This document shows, one piece after another, positions 63,791 to 64,000 of a stretch of DNA of 64,000 nt. The notes under the pieces were generated by a model. That model saw only the letters and a program-made list of their open reading frames with translations, had not been told where the DNA came from and ran no database searches. This DNA comes from Rhynochetos jubatus. Its lineage: Eukaryota; Chordata; Aves; Eurypygiformes; Rhynochetidae. Within the stretch, counting starts at the first letter, position 1, and every line of letters starts with the position of its first letter. The translations under genes were made by a program, and so were the position numbers. The stretch lies in the NCBI GenBank assembly GCA_027574665.1, contig CM050664.1:17200774-17264773 (forward strand), written 5' to 3'.

Positions 63791-64000
63791 TAGACCAACA
63801 ATAACAAAAATAAATCACTCCACACTTTCTGCCGAGTATATATTTAGACATCACTGTACATGAGCCACCAAGAGAAAACGATGTGTTTATTGGGGGCCAG
63901 CCTTACACCTCCCAGCACATGCCCCCACGCTGGTGCTCCCCACACCCCCTGATGCTCGGTCACGCCGGGATGCAGACCCCAGGGTCACCCCTCCTGGTGC

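Larger units (their letters stand above)
33611..64000 (+). other. Intron 3, running to the right edge (at least 30.4 kb)
   Basis: The exon 3 donor has no partner exon that I can place with confidence before the window ends. Inside lie three CR1 fragments, low-complexity tracts, AT-rich blocks, a candidate internal promoter, one candidate 60-base cassette exon and one unexplained open frame, each listed separately. In the remaining stretches I see only G/T-rich unique sequence with short accidental frames on both strands. The length of this intron compared with introns 1 and 2 suggests that the rest of the gene is a distinct downstream block. Confidence 0.55.

Noticed and set aside
1-64000. 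CRISPR arrays, operons, phage or plasmid modules, tRNA or rRNA genes
   Set aside because: No regularly spaced repeats, no Shine-Dalgarno-led gene packing and no cloverleaf or rRNA sequence seen. The window is vertebrate nuclear DNA.

Overview
The window is a gene-poor piece of a vertebrate nuclear chromosome, almost certainly avian. It has no prokaryotic gene packing, and nearly all the open frames are short accidental ones. The interspersed repeats are of bird type: three CR1 LINE fragments (two with the diagnostic reverse-transcriptase or ORF2 tail, one with the 3' tail) and one LTR of a type common in bird endogenous retroviruses. Recognisable transposon cover is only about 2.5 percent, which also fits a bird. 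Short blocks of low GC alternate with long G/T-rich stretches.

I can support one gene. Three separated exons on the + strand (9244-9362, 27308-27501, 33393-33610) each have good splice sites. Their phases interlock exactly: 2 bases + 1 base make the Arg40 codon, and 1 base + 2 bases make the Gly105 codon. Together they give an open 177-residue N-terminus that starts at a strong Kozak ATG and ends in phase 0 at a GTGAGT donor. The protein segment is basic and rich in Ser, Thr and Pro, with likely kinase and 14-3-3 target motifs; it contains no folded domain that I recognise. I could not name the gene. The catalytic or structural part must lie beyond the window, because intron 3 runs at least 30 kb to the right edge. 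A 60-base symmetric cassette exon candidate lies inside it at 57162-57221.

Layout: 1-7.2 kb is flank or upstream intron with no gene seen. At 7.2-8.0 kb there is a CpG-rich segment, a promoter candidate, containing a run of 20 G. At 9.1-9.36 kb is the first coding exon with possible 5' UTR and upstream ORFs. Intron 1 (9.4-27.3 kb) holds an inverted pair of PAR-bZIP-type sites, a possible poison exon and a solo LTR that ends 0.5 kb before exon 2. Intron 2 spans 27.5-33.4 kb. Intron 3 spans 33.6-64 kb and carries three CR1 fragments, several AT-rich candidate regulatory blocks, a TATA-containing candidate internal promoter near 38.7 kb and a CpG-rich patch at the right edge.

The + strand has a visible excess of T over A and of G over C across most of the window, including left of exon 1. 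This fits long-term transcription of the + strand and suggests that longer isoforms may start further left. I see no tRNA, rRNA, CRISPR or other compact system.
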